Shown here one piece after another: positions 18,116-27,800 of a stretch of 64,000 bases of DNA. Every line of letters starts with the position of its first letter. The first letter of the stretch is position 1. Both the position numbers and the translations under genes were made by a program. The DNA lies in assembly GCF_009796845.1 (NCBI RefSeq), contig NZ_CP047025.1, positions 1,984,001 through 2,048,000 of the forward strand. The letters are read 5' to 3'. The notes below the pieces were generated by a model that was given only the letters and a program-made list of their open reading frames with translations, was not told where the DNA came from and did no database searches. This DNA is from Cobetia sp. L2A1 (GTDB lineage: Bacteria; Pseudomonadota; Gammaproteobacteria; Pseudomonadales; Halomonadaceae).

Positions 18116-18546
18116 CATCCAATGACGAGGAAATGTCGTTAGTCCGTCATGCTCCATGTTTTCGCCACATTGTGCGCGTCTATATCGAGGATACTGATGC
18201 CGGCGGCATCGTCTACTACGTGAACTATCTTCGCTTCATGGAGCGTGCGCGCAGTGAATGGTTGCGTGAGAGAGGCTTCTCTCAGCAAGCGTTGCTCGAA
18301 AAAGGGATTCAACTGGTAGTGCACAGTGTCACAAGTCGTTATCTTCGTCCGGCGTATTTAGATGATCTGCTAACGGTGACCGCCTCAGCAGGCGAGCTGC
18401 GTGGCGCGCGTCTGAACTTTCAACAGCAGGCATTCAGAGAAGACGCGCTACTGTGTGAGGCAGAGGTGATCATTGCCTGTGTTGATGCCGTCTCGTTCAG
18501 ACCGCGTCGCTGGCCAGTGGAATTGCTGAGCGCACTTGATGTCTGA
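18112..18546 (+). CDS. ybgC: Acyl-CoA thioesterase YbgC (Tol-Pal associated)
   Basis: A 144-residue hotdog-fold thioesterase. The active-site segment [29 protein letters not shown] contains the catalytic Asp and is diagnostic for YbgC. It acts on acyl-CoA or acyl-ACP in the cytosol and is the usual first gene of the tol-pal cluster. Start ATG 18112 overlaps the ruvB stop by 4 nt. The first 15 residues extend slightly beyond typical YbgC. Confidence 0.94.
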   Translation: MTSNDEEMSLVRHAPCFRHIVRVYIEDTDAGGIVYYVNYLRFMERARSEWLRERGFSQQALLEKGIQLVVHSVTSRYLRPAYLDDLLTVTASAGELRGARLNFQQQAFREDALLCEAEVIIACVDAVSFRPRRWPVELLSALDV

Positions 18547-18657
18547 ATAAAGTTCGGGATGCAAGGCTCGATAGTGCGAGGCGTGTGTTTCAGCCAATTT
18601 TTAAGGGTGTCGCTGAAAGTCAGCGGCACTAACTGAACCAAGTAAAGAGGGAATTCC

Positions 18658-19347
18658 GTGGAAGATTCGATGTCGATCATTTCGCTGTTCGTGAACGCCA
18701 GTCTGGTGGTTCAGGTAGTCATGGTGCTGCTGTTGGTAGCTTCCATTGTTTCCTGGGTGCTGATTTTCCAACGTGGTATGGCATTGTCGCGCGCCAAGAA
18801 AGCTTACACTGCGTTTGAAAAGCGCTTCTGGTCGGGTGTTGATCTGAATCATCTTTATCGTGAATTACCCAGTGATGAAGAGGCAACTCCCGGTGCCGCT
18901 GGCGTATTCCGTGCAGGTTTTCGAGAATATAGCCGACTCAAGCCGAAGTCAGATGATGCACAGGCCGTGATGGACGGCGTGCAGCGCAGTATGCGTGTCA
19001 CGCTGTCACGTGAGGAAGAAAGGCTTAATATCAGTTTGCCGTTCCTGGCGACAGTTAGTTCAGTCAGCCCTTATGTGGGTCTGTTCGGGACGGTGTGGGG
19101 CATCATGGGGTCTTTCCAGGCGTTGGGAACTGCCCAGCAAGCGACACTCACGACAGTGGCACCCTGGATTGCAGAAGCGCTGGTGGCGACAGCGATGGGT
19201 CTTTTCGCTGCAATTCCTGCGGTCATCTTCTATAACCGCCTTGCTACACGGGCTGATCAGCTCTTGGGGCGTTACGAGGACTTCGCAGAAGAACTCCACT
19301 CCATTCTGCATCGTAATCTGCACAGCCGTGGCGGCAACGACGCTTGA
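18658..19347 (+). CDS. tolQ: Tol-Pal system proton-channel subunit TolQ
   Basis: A 229-residue inner-membrane protein of the MotA/TolQ/ExbB family that, with TolR, uses the proton gradient to energise TolA. Three membrane helices are visible: near residues 13-35 (VVQVVMVLLLVASIVSWVL), near 130-155 (SPYVGLFGTVWGIMGSF) and near 165-190 (IAEALVATAMGLFAAIPAV). The start is GTG at 18658 with GAGGGA 5 nt upstream. Order tolQ-tolR-tolA-tolB-pal-cpoB is complete downstream. Confidence 0.96.
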   Translation: MEDSMSIISLFVNASLVVQVVMVLLLVASIVSWVLIFQRGMALSRAKKAYTAFEKRFWSGVDLNHLYRELPSDEEATPGAAGVFRAGFREYSRLKPKSDDAQAVMDGVQRSMRVTLSREEERLNISLPFLATVSSVSPYVGLFGTVWGIMGSFQALGTAQQATLTTVAPWIAEALVATAMGLFAAIPAVIFYNRLATRADQLLGRYEDFAEELHSILHRNLHSRGGNDA

Positions 19348-19360
19348 GGGGAGATAGACA

Positions 19361-19807
19361 ATGAAAGGACCGTATAGCAGAGGACACAAGCGTAAGCTGT
19401 CCTCCGAAATCAATGTGGTGCCCTTCATCGATGTCATGCTGGTACTGTTGGTCATCTTCATGATCACTGCGCCCATGATGACGCAGGGTGTACAGGTTGA
19501 ACTTCCCAAGGTGACCTCCAAACCCATCGATAATCCGGATGATGTCACGCCACTGATCGTCTCTCTGGATGATCGTGGTAACTACTACATCGACATGGGG
19601 TCTGATGAAGACAAACGTTCCCCAGTGGCACTGGATGAACTAGGCAGCAAGGTCGCCGCGATTGTGGCTGAAAAGCCGAAGACGCCAGTGCTGGTCAAGG
19701 GCGCCAAAACGGCGCCTTATGGAGATGTCATGGGGCTGATGAGCACGCTTCAGGGCGCAGGTGTACCCAATGTCGGGCTGATTTCAGAACCACCGAATGA
19801 GGGCTGA
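19361..19807 (+). CDS. tolR: Tol-Pal system subunit TolR
   Basis: A 148-residue ExbD/TolR protein. One membrane helix (about 20-40, INVVPFIDVMLVLLVIFMITAP) carries the conserved, proton-translocating Asp in FIDVML. The rest is periplasmic. GGGGAG lies 7 nt before the ATG; the gap to tolQ is 13 nt and to tolA 3 nt. Confidence 0.96.
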   Translation: MKGPYSRGHKRKLSSEINVVPFIDVMLVLLVIFMITAPMMTQGVQVELPKVTSKPIDNPDDVTPLIVSLDDRGNYYIDMGSDEDKRSPVALDELGSKVAAIVAEKPKTPVLVKGAKTAPYGDVMGLMSTLQGAGVPNVGLISEPPNEG

Positions 19808-19810
19808 TGC

Positions 19811-21106
19811 ATGAGTCAGCCAGAAACTGAACAGCGGGTAGGTTATGGCTTGCCCGTCATACTGGCAGTGGGCCTGCATCTTGTCATTCTGGTGCTGACA
19901 CTGGTGAGTTGGCCTGAATCTGAGCCAGAACAGACCAGCAATACCATCGTGAATGCCACACTGGTAAGTACTGAAACCACAACCAATCAAGCGCAGCAGG
20001 CCAAGGCTAGCAAAGCGCGTGATGCGGCCGAAGAGGCCGATGAACAGCAAAGTGCGAAAGAAGAAGCGTCCAAACAAGCCGAGCGTGCCGCCGAGCAGCA
20101 AAAAAATGCAGCGCAAGAGAAGTCTTTAGCGCTGAAGGCGCAACAGGAAAAAGCAGCTGATCAAGCCAAGACAGCGGCGCAGGAGAAAGCGGCCGAGCAG
20201 GCCAAAGCGGCGGCTCAATTGAAAGCTGAGCAAAAAGCTGCTGCTGAAACTGCAAAAGCCGATGCTGCGCGTCGTGCAGAAGAGGCCAAGGCGATTGCTC
20301 TCGACCGGAAGAAGGCTGAGGTTGAAAAGCAGGCTAAAGCCGACGCGTTGAAAAAGGCTGAGGCTGATAAAGCCGCAAAGGCTAGCAAGGAAAAGGCTGA
20401 GGCTGATAAAGCCGCAAAGGCTAGCAAGGAAAAGGCTGAGGCTGATAAAGCCGCAAAGGCTAGCAAGGAAAAGGCTGCTGAAGAGGCGCGCAAGAAAGCA
20501 GAGGCTGACAAGGCTGCTGAAGCCAAGGCCGATGCTGAAGCCAAGAAGGCCGATGCCGAGAAGGCTGCCAAGGCTAAAGCCGCAGCCGAAAAAGCAGAAA
20601 AGGATAAAGCTGCCAAGGCTGCTGCCGAAAAAGCCGCCAAGGACAAGGCTGCCAAGGAAAAGGCTGCTGAAGAATCACGCAAGAAATCTGCTGCAGAAGC
20701 CGCACGCAAGAAGGCGCTGGCTGACAAGGCGGCACAGGCTTCCGCTGGTTCGCTCGACAGCCTTATCGATAATGAAAGCGATGCAATCAGTGGTGCCAAG
20801 CAGGCTGCTCAAGCTGCCAATGGCTTCGTTGATCTGGTCAAGAAATATGTCGGCCAGAATTGGAGTCGTCCATCGGGTACCATGCCTGGTAAGACGGTAA
20901 CGCTTCGGGTTTCATTGTTACCGACGGGTGAGCTTGTGTCGGCGGCAGTGAAAAAGAGTAGTGGTGATGCCGTCTTTGATCGCTCTGCGATTCAAGCGGT
21001 GCAAAAAGCCGCCCCGTTTACGGAGTTGCAGCAGCTGCCTTCGGGCGCGAGAAGCAAATTCCGGAACTTTGACCTGTACTTCAATCCAGAGGACCTGGGC
21101 CGATGA
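19811..21106 (+). CDS. tolA: Tol-Pal system envelope-spanning protein TolA
   Basis: A 431-residue protein that links the inner-membrane TolQR motor to outer-membrane Pal during cell constriction. Domain I is a short N-terminal membrane anchor (about 15-35). Domain II is a long Lys/Ala/Glu/Asp-rich helix (about 60-310) expected to span the periplasm. Domain III (about 330-431) is the globular TonB-like end (VRVS-type [29 protein letters not shown]). The helix contains three exact 39-nt tandem repeats (20354-20470). The stop overlaps the tolB start. Confidence 0.95.
   Translation: MSQPETEQRVGYGLPVILAVGLHLVILVLTLVSWPESEPEQTSNTIVNATLVSTETTTNQAQQAKASKARDAAEEADEQQSAKEEASKQAERAAEQQKNAAQEKSLALKAQQEKAADQAKTAAQEKAAEQAKAAAQLKAEQKAAAETAKADAARRAEEAKAIALDRKKAEVEKQAKADALKKAEADKAAKASKEKAEADKAAKASKEKAEADKAAKASKEKAAEEARKKAEADKAAEAKADAEAKKADAEKAAKAKAAAEKAEKDKAAKAAAEKAAKDKAAKEKAAEESRKKSAAEAARKKALADKAAQASAGSLDSLIDNESDAISGAKQAAQAANGFVDLVKKYVGQNWSRPSGTMPGKTVTLRVSLLPTGELVSAAVKKSSGDAVFDRSAIQAVQKAAPFTELQQLPSGARSKFRNFDLYFNPEDLGR
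20354..20470 (+). repeat. Three perfect 39-bp tandem repeats inside tolA
   Basis: Units at 20354-20392, 20393-20431 and 20432-20470 are identical at the nucleotide level and encode [13 protein letters not shown]. Absence of silent differences suggests recent expansion by slippage or recombination. A change in unit number keeps the frame and changes helix length by 13 residues. Confidence 0.95.
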
Positions 21107-22395
21107 GACGATTGACGACATGGATGATGGCGGCCGCTCTGCTGGTGGTAACTGGCATGGCAAGAGCTGACCTGACCATTGAAATTACGAAAGGCAATGA
21201 CAGCGCCACGCCGATTGCAATTGTGCCGTTTGAAAATCTGACCGGTGGCAGCTTGCCGCAGGATTTAGCACGCATCGTCTCAGATGATCTTGCGCGTAGC
21301 GGCCAGTTTGAGCCGATCAAGCGCGATAATCTCGTCGCGTTGCCAGGGACAACTCAGGATGTCTTTGTCAATGACTGGAAGCGTCTTGGTGCCAGCTATA
21401 TCGTTGTCGGCCAGGTAAAATCTGCCAGCAATGGCGGCTATAGCATCCAATATGAGTTGATGGACGTGTTGGGCAACAAGCGAATGCTGGGTGAAGTCAT
21501 CACTGGAAGCAACGGTGAGTTGCGTGCTCGCGGCCATTACATCAGCGATGAAGTTTTTGAAGAAATTACTGGAATTCGCGGTGCTTTTTCTACGAAAATC
21601 GCATACATTACCGCGAATGGAGTGGGTGACAATATCCGCTTTGCGCTGTATGTTGCCGACTCTGATGGCCATAATAGCCAAGAGATTCTCGCATCTGACG
21701 AACCGATCATGTCGCCGGCCTGGTCGCCGGATGGCAAGAAGTTGGCGTATGTGAGTTTCGAGTCTGAACGTCCTGCCATCTATGTGCAGGAGCTGGGCAG
21801 TGGGCGTCGTGCCAAACTGACTGGTTTTCAGGGCATCAATGGTGCACCGGCCTGGTCGCCGGATGGTCGTAAGCTTGCGATGGCTCTCTCCAAAGATGGC
21901 CAGCCTGAAATTTACGTGATGGATATTGCCAGTCGTCAATTCAAGCGGCTGACCGATAATCCTGCCATCGACACTGAACCGGATTGGCTGCCAGATGGTA
22001 GCGGTATGGTATTCACGTCGGATCGTGCAGGATCGCCTCAGATCTATCGCCTTGATTTGTCCGGTGGCACTGAGCGCCTGACATTTACTGGCAATTACAA
22101 CTCTCGCGGGCGCTTGACACCTGATGGAGAAACCCTATTCATGATCAACCGCTCAGGCAATGGTTATCAGGTTGCCAAGCAGGATCTGAAGACCGGCCGG
22201 GTGACATCCCTGACTGATACTCAGTGGGATGAATCACCAAGTGTTGCACCCAATGGCACTATGGTGATATATGCCACTCAGCAAGGAACCCGAGGGGTCC
22301 TGGGCGAAGTGTCGGCAGACGGAAGGGCACAATTTGCCCTGCCGTCACCTCAGGGAGACGTACGTGAACCTGCGTGGTCGCCCTACCTGAACTAA
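21103..22395 (+). CDS. tolB: Tol-Pal system periplasmic beta-propeller TolB
   Basis: A 430-residue periplasmic protein with a signal peptide ([22 protein letters not shown]). The N-terminal alpha/beta domain interacts with TolA, and a six-bladed propeller built from [16 protein letters not shown] repeats (visible near residues 206, 249 and 293) binds Pal. ATG 21103 overlaps the tolA stop (ATGA), consistent with translational coupling. The length is typical. Confidence 0.96.
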   Translation: MRRLTTWMMAAALLVVTGMARADLTIEITKGNDSATPIAIVPFENLTGGSLPQDLARIVSDDLARSGQFEPIKRDNLVALPGTTQDVFVNDWKRLGASYIVVGQVKSASNGGYSIQYELMDVLGNKRMLGEVITGSNGELRARGHYISDEVFEEITGIRGAFSTKIAYITANGVGDNIRFALYVADSDGHNSQEILASDEPIMSPAWSPDGKKLAYVSFESERPAIYVQELGSGRRAKLTGFQGINGAPAWSPDGRKLAMALSKDGQPEIYVMDIASRQFKRLTDNPAIDTEPDWLPDGSGMVFTSDRAGSPQIYRLDLSGGTERLTFTGNYNSRGRLTPDGETLFMINRSGNGYQVAKQDLKTGRVTSLTDTQWDESPSVAPNGTMVIYATQQGTRGVLGEVSADGRAQFALPSPQGDVREPAWSPYLN

Positions 22396-22465
22396 ACCAC
22401 TAGAATGCACCCGAGCCACAAATAAAGGCTTGGCATTCGTACCCATTAGAGCAAGGAGCTTTACA

Positions 22466-22975
22466 ATGCAGTTCACCCCGTATGCAAAAGGCCTGTTGAT
22501 TGCCCTGTCCCTCAGCGTGATGGCTGGTTGTTCCAGCAGCGGCGGCGCTCAAGACGGCGACATGGATTCCGCTAACAGCGGTGCCAACACTGCTGGCATG
22601 AACTCTGGCGCCAACACCAGCAGCAATCAGATGAGCGACGCGGCCATGCCTAGCGTTCGTACCATTTACTTCGCATTCAACAAGGACACCATTCGTCCTG
22701 AGTTTGAAAGCGTCCTGATGGGTCACGCTCAGTACCTGAAAGCCAATACTGGCTCCAACGTCGTTCTGGAAGGCCACGCTGATGAGCGCGGTACTCGTGA
22801 ATACAACCTGGGCCTGGGCGAGCGTCGTGCCAAGTCCATCGCACGCTTCCTGACGGTTCAGGGTGTTTCTCCGTCACAGATCGAAATCGTGTCCTACGGT
22901 GAAGAGCGTCCGGCCGTTCAGGGCCATGGCGAATCTTCCTACGCCAAGAACCGTCGTGTGGTCTTCGACTACTAA
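22466..22975 (+). CDS. pal: Peptidoglycan-associated lipoprotein Pal
   Basis: A 169-residue outer-membrane lipoprotein. The ATG at 22466 has AAGGAG upstream and opens a type II signal peptide with lipobox VMAGC. After a Ser/Gly/Asn-rich linker, the C-terminal OmpA-like domain (about 60-169) has the peptidoglycan-binding segment VVLEGHADERGTREYNLGLGERRA. It anchors the outer membrane to the wall and recycles with TolB. Confidence 0.96.
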   Translation: MQFTPYAKGLLIALSLSVMAGCSSSGGAQDGDMDSANSGANTAGMNSGANTSSNQMSDAAMPSVRTIYFAFNKDTIRPEFESVLMGHAQYLKANTGSNVVLEGHADERGTREYNLGLGERRAKSIARFLTVQGVSPSQIEIVSYGEERPAVQGHGESSYAKNRRVVFDY

Positions 22976-22985
22976 GTTCGGCATT

Positions 22986-23075
22986 CTCTCTGTCCACATT
23001 TAGTATGTGGTAGAGATGCTAGGAACTTGTGTTGAGCAGGCCCGAGCAAAAAGGTTTCCTTGATTCTCGGGCCTG
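22986..23075 (+). promoter_or_regulatory. Two consecutive hairpins between pal and cpoB
   Basis: The first hairpin has CCACAT / ATGTGG flanked by partly complementary TCTCT and AGAGA (about 22986-23014). The second has CAGGCCCGAG (23037-23046) and CTCGGGCCTG (23066-23075) with a 19-nt loop. Neither has a strong T tract. They may set the relative levels of pal and cpoB mRNA by attenuation or 3'-end stability. Confidence 0.5.
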
Positions 23076-23113
23076 ATCACGCGATACCATGATGATTCGG
23101 CGGAGCCGACAGC

Positions 23114-23875
23114 ATGAAACACAGCCTGAAATGGTTGTGCGGTGCGGGAGCCTTGTTGCTCCCGTTATCCGTTATGGCCGCACCCGCGGTCGAGGATCTT
23201 ACCGCACAGTCAAACTCCCTCTATCAGCAGGCCAATACTCATATGAGTGGTGGCGGCACCCTGACCCTTCTCAACCAGCTCGATGAACAGGTACAGGAAA
23301 TTGCACGGCTTCGTGGTCGAGTTGATGAATTGGAATATCAGTTCAAACGTATGACCGAGATGTCACAGCAACGATATCTGGATCTTGAACAGCGAGTCTC
23401 TGGTGGAGATTCTGCCGGTGAGAACGGTCAGGTCGTCGATGCACAGGCCGCTTCAGCGGTCAGTGGTAGCGCGAGTACTGGTAGCAGCGTAGCCAGTAAT
23501 GGCGATGCCCAGAAAGATTATGAGAATGCGTTTGCCAAGGTTCAATCCAGAGACTTTGACGGTGCCATTGTCGCCTTTGAAGCTTTCGTGGTTGATCATG
23601 GTGATTCCAATCTCGCCGCCAATGCGCATTACTGGCTAGGAGAGTTGTATTCCGCCAAGAATCAATTGGATTCCTCTGCACAGGCCTTTGATACCGTGAT
23701 CAGTGAGTACTCTCAATCCAGCAAGGTGCCGGATGCGATGTACAAGCTGGGCCTGGTCAAGGCGCGCCAAGGTAAAGCGCAGGAAAGTCGTACGTTGCTT
23801 CAGACACTGGTAAAGCAGTATCCGGACAGCAAGGCCGGCACTATGGCCAAGGACTTCCTCGCCTCTGGTGGGTAA
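23114..23875 (+). CDS. cpoB: Cell division coordinator CpoB (YbgF)
   Basis: A 253-residue periplasmic protein with a cleavable signal peptide ending near VMAAPA, a coiled-coil trimerisation segment (about 48-95, QVQEIARLRGRVDELEYQFKR), a Ser/Gly linker, and a TPR domain (about 133-253, YENAFAKVQSRDFDGAIVAF...). In E. coli CpoB links the Tol machine to PBP1B during septal peptidoglycan synthesis. It is the final gene of the tol-pal cluster and is followed by a terminator. Confidence 0.93.
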   Translation: MKHSLKWLCGAGALLLPLSVMAAPAVEDLTAQSNSLYQQANTHMSGGGTLTLLNQLDEQVQEIARLRGRVDELEYQFKRMTEMSQQRYLDLEQRVSGGDSAGENGQVVDAQAASAVSGSASTGSSVASNGDAQKDYENAFAKVQSRDFDGAIVAFEAFVVDHGDSNLAANAHYWLGELYSAKNQLDSSAQAFDTVISEYSQSSKVPDAMYKLGLVKARQGKAQESRTLLQTLVKQYPDSKAGTMAKDFLASGG

Positions 23876-23892
23876 GCCAGAATGTATTTCAT

Positions 23893-23940
23893 AAAGCCCG
23901 TCTTGCTAGAATAATCCGTTATTCTAGCAAGACGGGCTTT
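23893..23940. terminator. Strong terminator after cpoB
   Basis: Perfect 22-bp arms run from AAAGCCCGTCTTGCTAGAATAA to its complement, around the loop TCCG. The stem is among the longest in the window; only three T residues close it. Confidence 0.8.
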
Positions 23941-24039
23941 ATGCGTTCTGACATGTGCTCACATGTCATGATTCACGACATCCGCTTGTACGTGTGACTT
24001 CGTGTTGCACGAGCCAAGCGTCCAGTAAGGGATATCCCC

Positions 24040-24804
24040 ATGGCAGAATGCAAGATCGACTATCAGGCACGCGAAGATTTGCTGAAAGGGCGTGTCATTC
24101 TCGTAACGGGTGCGGGATCAGGCATTGGGCGTGAAGCAGCAATTGAATATGCGCGTCACGGTGCCACGGTGATATTGCTGGGCAGAACCATTGCCAAGTT
24201 GGAAGAGGTATATGATGTCATTGAGTCGTTAGGTGCCCCGCAACCAGCCATCTATCCGCTTAATTTCGAAGGTGCCACACTGAAAGATTATCAGCAGATG
24301 GCAGAAACACTGGATAAGGAATTTGGCCGGCTCGATGGTGTGCTGCATAACGCGAGTCTGTTGGGCAAGATCACGCCTTTTGAGCAATATGATCCTGCAT
24401 TGTGGGAGCAGGTCATGCAGGTGAATATCAATGGACCCATCTGGATGGTACAAGCACTATTACCATTGCTGAAGGCTTCCAGTGATGCCTCTGTGGTATT
24501 GACCAGCTCAAGCGTTGGTCGTAAGGGGCGCGCCTTTTGGGGGGCCTATAGCGTCTCCAAGTTTGCGACAGAAGGATTTTCCCAGATGTTGGCTCAGGAG
24601 TTGGAAAATACCAGTCAGGTGCGTGTCAACACGCTCAATCCCGGCGGTACGCGTACCGCGATGCGCAAGTCGGCATTTCCTGCGGAAGATCCGCAAACAC
24701 TGCGGACACCGGCTGATATTATTCCGACATACCTGTGGTTGATAGGTCCTGAAAGCCGTGGGCACACCGGTAAGATGTTCGATGCACAACCGCCTAAAGT
24801 TTGA
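24040..24804 (+). CDS. yciK: Short-chain dehydrogenase/reductase, YciK family
   Basis: A 254-residue NAD(P)-binding oxidoreductase. It has the Rossmann motif TGAGSGIG, the NAS-type LHNASLLG segment, catalytic Ser in VLTSSSVG and YSVSK (Tyr and Lys). The start MAECKIDYQAREDLLKGRVILVTGA is characteristic of YciK. The substrate is not established for the family. It converges with mupP-ubiG, a neighbourhood also found in Pseudomonas. Confidence 0.88.
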   Translation: MAECKIDYQAREDLLKGRVILVTGAGSGIGREAAIEYARHGATVILLGRTIAKLEEVYDVIESLGAPQPAIYPLNFEGATLKDYQQMAETLDKEFGRLDGVLHNASLLGKITPFEQYDPALWEQVMQVNINGPIWMVQALLPLLKASSDASVVLTSSSVGRKGRAFWGAYSVSKFATEGFSQMLAQELENTSQVRVNTLNPGGTRTAMRKSAFPAEDPQTLRTPADIIPTYLWLIGPESRGHTGKMFDAQPPKV

Positions 24805-24855
24805 GGTATCTCAGAGGCTCTTGGGCGTTGTCTGAAAGTTGTCATTCCCTCAGTA

Positions 24856-24889
24856 AAATGCGCCGTCGGCAGTTGCCAGCGGCGCATTT
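24856..24889. terminator. Bidirectional terminator between yciK and mupP
   Basis: The outer stem AAATGCGCCG / CGGCGCATTT encloses an inner GGCA / TGCC stem, between convergent genes. Confidence 0.75.
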
Positions 24890-24923
24890 CATTGTCAGAG
24901 CGTTGGTATTGGTCGTGGCTGTT

Positions 24924-25610
24924 TCAGTTCAATCCTGTCGCTCTCAGAGCGGCGTTGACCACTTCCTCTGAGGTATCAAACCATATGTCGGCTGGCCAGG
25001 CGTCCACATCATCTCCTACCCGCACGTAGCCATAACGTACTGCTACGGCTAACATGCCAGCGGCCCGTGCAGCCTGCATGTCACGATCGTGATCGCCCAG
25101 ATACCAGCATTCAGAAGCTTCTACATTCAAGCGCCGTGCTGCCTCCCAGAGAGGGTCTGGGTGTGGCTTCTTGACAGGCAAGTCATCGGCGCACAGCAGG
25201 CAGCCCGGCGTCAGTTGGAGCGCTTCGATCAAGGGGACGGCAAACTGGCGGGGTTTATTGGTGACGATCCCCCACGGCAACGAGGTCCGTTGGCATGCCT
25301 CAATCAGGACATCATAGCCGGGGAAAAGCATACTTTCGGCCGCCACATCACGCGCATAGAAATCAAGCAGGCGCGTACGCTCCTGACCGTGGAGTGGGTG
25401 ATCGAGATCATACCCCAGTGCCAGCATGACCAGCGCACTTCCACCGTGCGAGACTTCGGCACGAATGATGTCGTAGTCAAGTGGTGGCAGCCCATGATAC
25501 TGGCGTAGTTCATTCGTTGCCCGTGCAAGGTCTGGTGCGGTATCGACAAGAGTACCGTCCAGATCAAAGATCAATGCTGCCGGGCGAGGCAGTGCGGTGT
25601 GATGACTCAT
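24924..25610 (-). CDS. mupP: HAD phosphatase, probable N-acetylmuramic acid 6-phosphate phosphatase MupP
   Basis: A 228-residue HAD-family phosphatase of the phosphoglycolate phosphatase type. Motif I is [14 protein letters not shown] (nucleophile Asp), motif II is in IVTNKP, and motifs III/IV are KPHPDP and [12 protein letters not shown]. By sequence alone Gph and MupP are hard to separate. The order ubiG-mupP next to yciK matches Pseudomonas, where this gene acts in the AnmK/MurU cell-wall recycling route, so MupP is favoured. The ATG overlaps the ubiG stop by 4 nt. Confidence 0.82.
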   Translation of the reverse strand: MSHHTALPRPAALIFDLDGTLVDTAPDLARATNELRQYHGLPPLDYDIIRAEVSHGGSALVMLALGYDLDHPLHGQERTRLLDFYARDVAAESMLFPGYDVLIEACQRTSLPWGIVTNKPRQFAVPLIEALQLTPGCLLCADDLPVKKPHPDPLWEAARRLNVEASECWYLGDHDRDMQAARAAGMLAVAVRYGYVRVGDDVDAWPADIWFDTSEEVVNAALRATGLN

Positions 25611-26377
25611 GCCAATTCTTCTGCTGTCGGGCGCCGCGTATGCATCAGATAATTAACCGAAAGGTCTTCCGGGTTGAGGCGATACTTCCTGGTCAGCGGG
25701 TTGTAGGTCATCCCGGTACTGCCTTCCATCTTGAGGCCTGCACTGCGCGCCCAGTTGCCAAGCTCGGATGGACGAATGAACTTGCTGTATTCGTGCGTAC
25801 CGCGGGGCAGCATTTTGAGTAGATACTCAGCGCCCATAATGGCAAAGGTATAGGCTTTGGGATTACGGTTGATGGTCGAGAAGAAGACCTTGCCACCGGG
25901 TTTTACCAAGCGCGCGCATGCCGCGATGACCGAAGAGGGGTCTGGTACATGCTCGAGCATTTCGAGACAGGTCACGACATCGAACTGACCAGCCATTTCT
26001 TCTGCGACAGCTTCCGCCGTTGTCTGGCGATAATCAACTTCTACGCCGGATTCCAACTGATGAAGGCGGGCGACGGACAATGGGGCTTCGCCCATATCAA
26101 TTCCGGTGACCATGGCGCCACGGTGCGCCATGGCTTCAGACAGGATGCCGCCGCCGCACCCTACATCAATGACCTTCTTGCCCGCCAGGCCCGCATGGGT
26201 GTCGATATAATCAACGCGTAGAGGGTTGATGTCATGTAGCGGTTTGAATTCACTGTCGCGGTCCCACCAGCGGCTGGCCAGTGCGGAAAACTTGGCAATC
26301 TCACCGACATCAACATTCCCCAGGTAGTCCGGGGCAGTGGCGTTGGCGTTTTGCTTGGCGTCGCTATGACTCATCAT
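25607..26377 (-). CDS. ubiG: Ubiquinone biosynthesis O-methyltransferase UbiG
   Basis: A 256-residue SAM-dependent methyltransferase catalysing both O-methylations in ubiquinone synthesis. The opening [38 protein letters not shown] is diagnostic. The SAM-binding motif is [16 protein letters not shown], followed by [11 protein letters not shown] and [21 protein letters not shown] precedes paired ATGs at 26377 and 26374; an ATG at 26461 adds 28 unrelated residues. It is co-transcribed with mupP and divergent from mtnA. Confidence 0.95.
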   Translation of the reverse strand: MMSHSDAKQNANATAPDYLGNVDVGEIAKFSALASRWWDRDSEFKPLHDINPLRVDYIDTHAGLAGKKVIDVGCGGGILSEAMAHRGAMVTGIDMGEAPLSVARLHQLESGVEVDYRQTTAEAVAEEMAGQFDVVTCLEMLEHVPDPSSVIAACARLVKPGGKVFFSTINRNPKAYTFAIMGAEYLLKMLPRGTHEYSKFIRPSELGNWARSAGLKMEGSTGMTYNPLTRKYRLNPEDLSVNYLMHTRRPTAEELA

Positions 26378-26483
26378 CGGATCCTTACCGTCACGGAAGT
26401 GCTGCATGTTGAGCGTGTTGGGCCTGTACAGGCGCGCTACGCTCGGGCACGATCCCTCCATTCTAATCCGCCAGTCGTCGCGG

Positions 26484-26540
26484 GTCAGCGGTATGGGGAA
26501 AAAACTCGTTGCAACGGTGTCTTGCGTTGTCAGCGGTATG
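26484..26540 (+). repeat. Direct repeat GTCAGCGGTATG in the mtnA leader
   Basis: Two exact 12-nt copies lie at 26484-26495 and 26529-26540, spaced 45 nt start to start, between the ubiG and mtnA starts. They could be a tandem operator; the spacing is not a whole number of 10.5-bp turns. Confidence 0.5.
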
Positions 26541-26600
26541 CATCTGTCAGGAATGATATCGGTGCATTCCCACCATTATGTGCATCAACAGGGAGTGGTC

Positions 26601-27719
26601 ATGAGCCTGATTCCAATTCGCTGGGTAAGCCAGTCAACGCGTCTGAATGATGATGAAAGCGACATTGTCAGGTTGGCATTGCTTGATCAGCGGCTTTTGC
26701 CCGGAGAAATACGGGAAGTCTTGCTTGAGAATGCGCAGGGCGTTGCCGATGCGATCACCGACATGGTAGTGAGGGGTGCGCCGGCTATTGGTATTGCCGC
26801 TGCGTATGGCGTCGTGCTTGAGGCTGCGGTTTCCTTGCGTGAGACGAGTGACTGGCAAGCACGCCTGGCCGCGGCTTGTGATGTTCTCGCTGCTTCACGA
26901 CCTACCGCAGTCAATCTGTTCTGGGCATTGGGACGTATGCGTGACGTGATCAAGGCACATGGCTCGAGTGCCGCTGTGCCTTATGATGCCTTGCTGCGCG
27001 AGGCGAAACGCATTCATGAACAGGATTTGGAAGATAACCTGCGCATGGCCGAATTTGGCGCGCAGGTGATTGCGGCCTCTCTGGTTGACGGCGTTACCCA
27101 ATGTGAAGTGATGACGCACTGCAATACCGGCGCACTGGCAACCGGCGGTCATGGCACGGCGCTAGGCGTCATCCGCACCGCGTATGCTCAAGGTCTCATC
27201 ACGCGTGTACATGTGAACGAAACGCGTCCCTGGTGGCAGGGATCTCGACTGACTGCATGGGAGCTGGTGCAGGAAAAGATTCCTGCACGATTGGCGGTGG
27301 AAGGTGCCGCCTCACTGATTATGCATCAAGGGGCACAGTCACCGGATGGCGTGCGCTGGTTAATTGTAGGGGCCGACCGGATTGCCGCCAATGGTGATAC
27401 CGCCAACAAGATCGGTACCTTCTCGCTCGCGGTCCAAGCGCGTGCACATGGCGTCAAGGTCATGGTGGTCGCGCCCTTGGCGACCTTCGATGCCACGCTC
27501 GCCAGTGGTGATGACATTCCCATTGAGACGCGCGATGCTTCTGAACTGCGTCAGGCCGGAAATCGCAAGATAGCTCCCGACGAGATTGATGTCTTCAATC
27601 CTGTCTTCGATGTCACGCCGCACGGGTATATTGATGCTATCGTGACCGAGCACGGTGTTGTGGAGTCGCCTGACAACGACAGTATAGCTGCCCTGTTAGG
27701 GCGAGCCATGCGTGGCTGA
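26601..27719 (+). CDS. mtnA: S-methyl-5-thioribose-1-phosphate isomerase
   Basis: A 372-residue enzyme of the methionine salvage pathway that converts methylthioribose 1-phosphate to methylthioribulose 1-phosphate. Diagnostic segments are DMVVRGAPAIGIAAAYG, MTHCNTGALATGGHGTALG (with the catalytic Cys), NETRPWWQGSRLTAWEL and VGADRIAANGDTANKIGTF (with the catalytic Asp). ATG 26601 has GGGAG 5 nt upstream and matches family starts. No other mtn gene lies in the window. Confidence 0.95.
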   Translation: MSLIPIRWVSQSTRLNDDESDIVRLALLDQRLLPGEIREVLLENAQGVADAITDMVVRGAPAIGIAAAYGVVLEAAVSLRETSDWQARLAAACDVLAASRPTAVNLFWALGRMRDVIKAHGSSAAVPYDALLREAKRIHEQDLEDNLRMAEFGAQVIAASLVDGVTQCEVMTHCNTGALATGGHGTALGVIRTAYAQGLITRVHVNETRPWWQGSRLTAWELVQEKIPARLAVEGAASLIMHQGAQSPDGVRWLIVGADRIAANGDTANKIGTFSLAVQARAHGVKVMVVAPLATFDATLASGDDIPIETRDASELRQAGNRKIAPDEIDVFNPVFDVTPHGYIDAIVTEHGVVESPDNDSIAALLGRAMRG

Positions 27720-27800
27720 TACGGTGTATGGCAGCTCTTCGCGTAACGAGTATGATGAAACTGCCCCGTGGTGAAGGGATTTCTCACTCCATCGTCAAAC

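Noticed and set aside
20354..20470. Tandem repeats considered as a CRISPR-like array
   Set aside because: The units are contiguous without spacers and encode a periodic protein segment in frame.
20215..20799. 194-codon antisense frame opposite tolA, almost all Ala/Ser/Leu
   Set aside because: It is the mirror of the Lys/Ala/Glu repeat codons of tolA and not a gene.
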